DNA from: Streptomyces katrae
GTDB lineage: Bacteria; Actinomycetota; Actinomycetes; Streptomycetales; Streptomycetaceae
Length of the DNA: 9,302 nt
Assembly: GCF_000966975.1 (NCBI RefSeq)
Contig: NZ_JZWV01000856.1
Location: forward strand, 1 to 9,302
Direction of reading: 5' to 3'
Within the stretch, counting starts at the first letter, position 1; every line of letters starts with the position of its first letter. Below the pieces are notes generated by a model. The model searched no databases, had not been told where the DNA came from, and worked only from the letters and a program-made list of their open reading frames with translations. A program made the position numbers and the translations under genes. Shown one piece after another: positions 5,731 to 9,302 of this stretch.

Positions 5731-6933
5731 CTACGCCTTCGGGACGCGGATCACGAGGGCGTCGCCCTGGCCGCCGCCGCCGCACAGCGCGGCCGCGCCG
5801 ACACCGCCGCCGCGGCGCTTGAGCTCCAGCGCCAGGTGCAGCACCACGCGGGCGCCGGACATGCCGATGGGGTGGCCCAGGGCAATGGCGCCGCCGTTGA
5901 CGTTCACCTTTTCCGGGGTCACGCCGAGGTCCTTCATTGACTGCACGGCGACCGCCGCGAAGGCCTCGTTGATCTCGATCAGGTCCAGGTCGGAGACCTC
6001 CAGGCCCTCCTTCTTCAGGGCGTGCAGGATCGCGTTCGAGGGCTGCGACTGGAGGGAGTTGTCCGGGCCGGCCACGTTGCCGTGGGCGCCGATCTCGGCG
6101 ATCCAGTCCAGGCCCAGCTCCTCGGCCTTGGCCTTGCTCATCACGACCACGGCGGCGGCGCCGTCGGAGATCTGCGAGGAGGTGCCGGCGGTGATCGTGC
6201 CGTCCTTGGCGAACGCCGGGCGCAGCTTGCCCAGGGACTCCACCGTGGTCTCCGGGCGGATGCCCTCGTCCGCGGCGAAGATCACCGGGTCGCCCTTGCG
6301 CTGCGGGATCTCGACCGGGGTGATCTCGGCCTCGAAGACGCCGTTCTTCTGCGCGGCGGCGGCCCGCTGGTGCGAGGCGGCGGCGAACTCGTCCTGCGGG
6401 GCGCGCTCGATGCCCAGGCGGGTGTTGTGCTTCTCCGTGGACTCGCCCATCGCGATGTTCTCGAAGGCGTCGGTGAGGCCGTCGTAGGCCATCGCGTCCA
6501 GCATCTCGATCGCGCCGTACTTGTAGCCCTCGCGGGACTTCGGCAGCAGGTGCGGGGCGTTGGTCATCGACTCCTGGCCGCCGGCGACCACGATGTCGAA
6601 CTCGCCCGCGCGGATGAGCTGGTCGGCGAGGGCGATGGCGTCGAGGCCCGAGAGGCACACCTTGTTGATGGTGAGCGCGGGCACGTTCATCGGGATGCCG
6701 GCCTTGACGGCGGCCTGGCGGGCGGGGATCTGGCCCGCGCCGGCCTGGAGCACCTGGCCCATGATCACGTACTGGACCTGGTCACCGGAGATCCCTGCCC
6801 GCTCCAGCGCGGACTTGATGGCGAAGCCGCCGAGGTCGGCGCCGGAGAAGGACTTCAGGGAGCCGAGCAGCCGCCCCATGGGCGTGCGGGCCCCGGCGAC
6901 GATCACGGAGGTGGTGTTGTTCGTTCCGGACAT
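5731..6933 (-). CDS. atoB: Acetyl-CoA acetyltransferase (thiolase)
   Basis: Biosynthetic-type thiolase of 400 aa, condensing two acetyl-CoA to acetoacetyl-CoA or the reverse, in the cytoplasm. The catalytic set is complete: nucleophile Cys93 in [12 protein letters not shown] at 322-325, His354 in ALGHPIG, and Cys384 in CGGGGQG. The segment [13 protein letters not shown] (119-131) is also typical. The usual Ala after the nucleophile in NKVCASGM is Leu here, and Met is Leu, a small change near the active site seen, as far as I recall, in actinobacterial relatives. The ATG at 6933 is chosen since [18 protein letters not shown] is the normal family beginning; AAAGGGGA lies about 11 bases upstream. 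It is cotranscribed with meaB and divergent from the epimerase, suggesting a role in acyl-CoA metabolism such as the ethylmalonyl-CoA route. Paralogous thiolases make the exact substrate uncertain. Confidence 0.92.
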   Translation of the reverse strand: MSGTNNTTSVIVAGARTPMGRLLGSLKSFSGADLGGFAIKSALERAGISGDQVQYVIMGQVLQAGAGQIPARQAAVKAGIPMNVPALTINKVCLSGLDAIALADQLIRAGEFDIVVAGGQESMTNAPHLLPKSREGYKYGAIEMLDAMAYDGLTDAFENIAMGESTEKHNTRLGIERAPQDEFAAASHQRAAAAQKNGVFEAEITPVEIPQRKGDPVIFAADEGIRPETTVESLGKLRPAFAKDGTITAGTSSQISDGAAAVVVMSKAKAEELGLDWIAEIGAHGNVAGPDNSLQSQPSNAILHALKKEGLEVSDLDLIEINEAFAAVAVQSMKDLGVTPEKVNVNGGAIALGHPIGMSGARVVLHLALELKRRGGGVGAAALCGGGGQGDALVIRVPKA

Positions 6934-6987
6934 GAGGGCGAATCCCCTTTCAGCGGGGAAGCTGAGGAGTGAACGAGGGTTTACCTG

Positions 6988-7016
6988 AATGTACTGAGCA
7001 GTACCCGCGCCGTCAC
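6988..7016 (-). promoter_or_regulatory. Promoter of the thiolase-meaB operon
   Basis: On the minus strand GTGACG (plus 7016-7011) and TACATT (plus 6993-6988) are separated by 17 bases, a good match to vegetative Streptomyces promoters. Transcription would start near 6980, leaving a leader of about 48 bases before the ATG at 6933. Confidence 0.6.
6991..7004. promoter_or_regulatory. Candidate operator inside the thiolase promoter
   Basis: GTACTG-AG-CAGTAC is a perfect inverted repeat with 6-base arms and a 2-base centre. It fills much of the -10/-35 spacer and touches the -10 hexamer, where a bound dimer would block RNA polymerase. The epimerase gene starts 76 bases away on the other side, so one regulator could affect both. 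The binding protein is unknown; a TetR-like repressor is one possibility. Confidence 0.5.
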
Positions 7017-7079
7017 CGGGCAGTCGGTGTGATCGCTGGCACGTTGCGTGACGACCCTCCTCGGCGGTGCACTGGTCCC

Positions 7080-7508
7080 ATGCTGACAAGAATCGACCAC
7101 ATCGGGATCGCCTGCTTCGACCTGGACAAGACCGTCGAGTTCTACCGTGCCACGTACGGCTTCGAGGTGTTCCACACCGAGGTCAACGAGGAACAGGGCG
7201 TGCGCGAGGCCATGCTGAAGATCAACGAGACCTCCGACGGAGGTGCCTCGTACCTCCAGCTCCTGGAGCCCACCCGCGAGGACTCGACGGTGGCCAAGTG
7301 GCTCGCCAAGAACGGCGAGGGCGTCCACCACATCGCCTTCGGCACGGCGGACGTCGACGGTGACGCCGAGGCCATCCGCGGCAAGGGCGTCCGGGTCCTC
7401 TACGACCAGCCCCGCACCGGCTCGATGGGCTCCCGGATCACCTTCCTGCACCCCAAGGACTGCCACGGAGTCCTCACCGAACTGGTCACCAGCAACCCGG
7501 AGCACTGA
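7080..7508 (+). CDS. mce: Methylmalonyl-CoA epimerase
   Basis: Vicinal-oxygen-chelate enzyme of 142 aa interconverting (2R)- and (2S)-methylmalonyl-CoA through an enolate, using a divalent metal. Likely metal ligands by family pattern are His7 (RIDHIGIA), Gln60 (SYLQLLEP), His84 (GVHHIAF) and Glu134 (VLTELV); Glu43 in VREAMLKI is a candidate acid/base. Two beta-alpha-beta-beta-beta modules (about 1-65 and 78-138) give the normal full length. The ATG at 7080 is chosen because [16 protein letters not shown] is the conserved beginning; the open frame extends to 6969 but those residues have no family character. GGCGGTG about 10 bases upstream is a modest ribosome binding site. It diverges from the thiolase-meaB operon across 146 bases. 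It feeds the methylmalonyl-CoA mutase served by MeaB, and supplies polyketide extender units. Confidence 0.93.
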   Translation: MLTRIDHIGIACFDLDKTVEFYRATYGFEVFHTEVNEEQGVREAMLKINETSDGGASYLQLLEPTREDSTVAKWLAKNGEGVHHIAFGTADVDGDAEAIRGKGVRVLYDQPRTGSMGSRITFLHPKDCHGVLTELVTSNPEH

Positions 7509-7534
7509 TGCCCCCATTCCCCGGCCGGTAGAGT
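7505..7534 (+). promoter_or_regulatory. Candidate scy promoter
   Basis: CTGATG (7505-7510), an 18-base spacer and TAGAGT (7529-7534) resemble the marR promoter, with the same GGTAGAGT -10 context and spacing. The -35 overlaps the epimerase stop codon. Transcription near 7541 would give a leader of about 148 bases before the chosen scy start. Confidence 0.45.
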
Positions 7535-7553
7535 GGCCATGGCTCGGCCGGGG
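7519..7553 (+). terminator. Hairpin after the epimerase gene
   Basis: CCCCGGCCG (7519-7527) and CGGCCGGGG (7545-7553) are perfect 9-base complements around a 17-base loop, 10 bases past the epimerase stop. It could terminate epimerase transcription. The -10 of the candidate scy promoter lies in the loop, so a transcript starting there would contain only the right arm. Confidence 0.55.
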
Positions 7554-7565
7554 TGCGGTCGGAGA

Positions 7566-7593
7566 CGGGGCGGGACCCGATACCCCTGCCCCG
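7566..7593 (+). other. Stem-loop in the scy leader
   Basis: Bases 7566-7574 (CGGGGCGGG) pair with 7585-7593 (CCTGCCCCG) as a 9-base stem with one G-T pair and a 10-base loop. It would lie about 25 bases into the proposed scy transcript. It is not preceded by any riboswitch pattern that I recognise, and the loop has no obvious function. Confidence 0.35.
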
Positions 7594-7688
7594 GTTTCTG
7601 ACACCATTTCCCCGGGGGCGTCGTTCAGCGGGCGAGCGATGCTCAATTGAAGGTGAGCTTGCGACCAGGGGACGGACGGGACCGCGCT

Positions 7689-9302
7689 GTGCTCGGCTAC
7701 GAAAGCCAGGAGAGCCATCAGGCTGAAGCCGACCATCTCACGCGCCTCGAAGCCGAGATGGAGCGGCTGAGGAAGGAGCGCGGGAAGGCAGTCCAGCACG
7801 CCGAGGACCTGGGTTACCAGGTCGAGGTGCTGCGGGCCAAGCTGCACGAGGTGCGGCGCGCCCTCGCCTCCCGGCCCGCCTACGACGGCGCGGACATGGG
7901 ATACCAGGCGGAGCAGCTGCTGCGCAACGCCCAGATCCAGGCCGACCAGATGCGCTCCGACGCCGAGCGCGAACTGCGCGACGCCCGGGCGCAGACCCAG
8001 CGCATCCTCCAGGAGCACGCCGAGCACCAGGCGCGGCTCCAGGCCGAGCTGCACGCCGAGGCCGTCAACCGCCGCCAGCGCCTGGACCAGGAGCTCAACG
8101 AGCGCCGCCAGACCGTCGAGGCGCACGTCAACGAGAACGTCGCCTGGGCCGAGCAGCTGCGCGCCCGGACCGAGGCCCAGGCCCGCCGGCTCATGGAGGA
8201 GTCCCGCGCCGAGGCCGAGCAGGCGCTGAACGCCGCCCGCGCCGAGGCCGCCCGTACCGCCGAGGAGGCCCGCCGCCGGCTCGCCGCCGACGCCGAGGCC
8301 GCCCGCGCGGAAGCCGAATCCGCCCTGCTGCGCGCCCGCAAGGAGGCCGAGCGGCTGCTGGCCGCCGCCTCCGCGCAGGCCCAGGAGGCCACCGAGCACG
8401 CCGAGCGACTGCGCTCCACCACCACCGCCGAGGCCGAGCAGACCCGGCAGCAGACCATGGACCTCGGCCGGGTCGCCGAGGCGCGGGTCCAGGAGGCCGA
8501 CGGGGCGCTGCGCGCGGCCCGGGCCGAGGCGGAGACCCTGCTCGCGGAGGCCAAGGAGAGCGCCGCCCGGCAGCTCGCCTCGGCGGAGTCCGTCAACGAG
8601 CAGCGCACCCGCACCGCGAAGGAGCAGGTGGCCCGGCTGGTCGGCGAGGCCACCAAGGAGGCCGAGGCCCTCAAGGCCGAGGCCGAGCACGCGCTGGCCG
8701 ACGCCCGCGCGGAGGCGGAGCGGCTGCGCACCGAGGCCGGGGAGCAGGCCCGTACGGCCGCCGCCGAGGACATGGCGGCGCAGCTGGCGAAGGCGGCCCG
8801 TACCGCCGAGGACGTGCTGAACAAGGCCTCGGAGGACGCCCGGGCGACCACCCGTGCCGCCTCCGAGGAGGCCGAGCGGATCCGCCGCGAGGCGGAGGCC
8901 GAGGCGGAGCGGCTGCGCGCCCAGGCGGCGGACGCGGCCGCGGAGCTCAAGGGCGCGGCCAAGGACGACACCGAGGAGTACCGGGCCCGTACGGTCGAAC
9001 TCCAGGAGGAGGCGCGGCGGCTGCGCGGCGAGGCGGAGCAGCTGCGCGCCGAGGCCGTCGCCGAGGGCGAGCGGATCCGTGGCGAGGCCCGCCGCGAGGC
9101 GGTCCAGCAGATCGAGGAGGCGGCCAAGACCGCCGAGGAGCTGCTGGGCAAGGCCAAGGCGGACGCCGACGAGCTGCGTTCCGGCGCGGGTGCCGAGAGC
9201 GAGCGGGTCCGAGCCGAAGCCGTGGAGCGGGCCACGACCCTGCGCCGGCAGGCCGAGGAGACCCTGGAGCGCACCCGCGCCGAGGCCGAACGGCTGGGGG
9301 GG
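7689..9302 (+). CDS. scy: Scy, coiled-coil polarity scaffold protein (N-terminal part)
   Basis: The first 538 codons of a larger gene that runs off the window; the Scy protein is about 1,300 aa. In streptomycetes Scy organises the hyphal tip with DivIVA and FilP and influences branching and septation. N-terminal residues 16-59 (HLTRLEAEMERL through VLRAKLHEVRRAL) form a leucine-based heptad coil of DivIVA-like character, then a break SRPAYDGADMG (61-71), then an uninterrupted Ala/Glu/Arg rod from YQAEQLLRNAQIQADQMRSD onward with recurring AEAERLR-type units. The literature describes a 51-residue hendecad-based repeat in this family; I did not measure it here. The frame is open throughout. The GTG at 7689 (VLGYESQE, matching the usual MRGYE-type start, with GGGA 7 bases upstream) is preferred; an in-frame GTG at 7653 would add 12 residues. 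FilP is expected downstream. Confidence 0.88.
   Translation, partial: MLGYESQESHQAEADHLTRLEAEMERLRKERGKAVQHAEDLGYQVEVLRAKLHEVRRALASRPAYDGADMGYQAEQLLRNAQIQADQMRSDAERELRDARAQTQRILQEHAEHQARLQAELHAEAVNRRQRLDQELNERRQTVEAHVNENVAWAEQLRARTEAQARRLMEESRAEAEQALNAARAEAARTAEEARRRLAADAEAARAEAESALLRARKEAERLLAAASAQAQEATEHAERLRSTTTAEAEQTRQQTMDLGRVAEARVQEADGALRAARAEAETLLAEAKESAARQLASAESVNEQRTRTAKEQVARLVGEATKEAEALKAEAEHALADARAEAERLRTEAGEQARTAAAEDMAAQLAKAARTAEDVLNKASEDARATTRAASEEAERIRREAEAEAERLRAQAADAAAELKGAAKDDTEEYRARTVELQEEARRLRGEAEQLRAEAVAEGERIRGEARREAVQQIEEAAKTAEELLGKAKADADELRSGAGAESERVRAEAVERATTLRRQAEETLERTRAEAERLGG

Noticed and set aside
5720..6658. Upstream extension of meaB into the thiolase gene
   Set aside because: Arginine/glycine-rich residues with no similarity to MeaB; the family starts at the ATG at 5719.
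6934..7089. N-terminal extension of the thiolase to 7089
   Set aside because: It would run over the promoter and into the divergent epimerase start, and lacks thiolase character.
7539..7601. Twenty-codon open frame starting ATG at 7539 in the scy leader
   Set aside because: It starts only 4 bases after the -10 box, too close for the expected transcript start, and has no ribosome binding site or recognisable peptide.
7653..7688. Upstream GTG start for scy at 7653
   Set aside because: In frame, but the added 12 residues do not resemble Scy N-termini and the purines before it are too close to serve as a ribosome binding site. Kept only as an alternative.
6981..8690. Minus-strand open frame of 569 codons over the epimerase and scy
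   Set aside because: It is leucine/glycine-rich low complexity, antisense to two well-recognised genes, with no family features.
7880..9274. Minus-strand open frame of 464 codons opposite scy
   Set aside because: It is almost entirely Ser/Ala/Arg, the expected complement of GAG/GCC/CGC-rich coiled-coil codons.

Overview
The window is very GC-rich (third codon positions almost always G or C) and looks like a core chromosomal segment of a Streptomyces or close relative. The key evidence is the block acetyl-CoA acetyltransferase, MeaB, methylmalonyl-CoA epimerase and the N-terminal part of a long Ala/Glu/Arg coiled-coil protein that I recognise as Scy, the polarity scaffold of filamentous actinomycetes (SCO5397 in S. 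coelicolor, from memory). GTG starts, overlapping stop/start codons and apparently leaderless genes fit the same origin. I see no insertion sequence, phage gene, CRISPR array, tRNA or rRNA.

Layout. 1-1176: an ArsR-like regulator (DUF5937 type, +) with a candidate operator upstream and a strong hairpin terminator downstream. 1200-1831 (-): a two-gene operon, DUF3817 membrane protein then an MTH1187/YkoF-type thiamine-binding protein, overlapping by 4 bases. 1991-4094 (+): three tandem AIM24-family genes with overlapping stop and start codons, a tightly coupled operon of unknown function. 4171-4656 (+): a MarR-family regulator, probably leaderless, behind an AT-rich promoter. 4657-4756: hairpins and a G-quadruplex motif between convergent marR and meaB. 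4757-6933 (-): thiolase then meaB as an operon, with a good promoter whose -35/-10 spacer holds a near-perfect palindrome. 7080-7508 (+): methylmalonyl-CoA epimerase, divergent from the thiolase. 7509-7688: a terminator-like hairpin overlapping a candidate scy promoter, then a structured leader. 7689-9302 (+): scy, cut off by the window end.

How the parts relate. Epimerase and MeaB both serve methylmalonyl-CoA metabolism: the epimerase interconverts the (2S) and (2R) forms, and MeaB is the GTPase chaperone of the B12-dependent mutase. The thiolase forms or cleaves acetoacetyl-CoA, an entry point of the ethylmalonyl-CoA route. Together they plausibly link acetyl-CoA/propionyl-CoA metabolism to the polyketide extender pool. 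Scy is a cytoskeletal gene that happens to lie downstream. The least understood part is the AIM24 triplet, whose third member has diverged and carries a Cys/His cluster. Functions are assigned by family recognition from sequence alone; no search was run.
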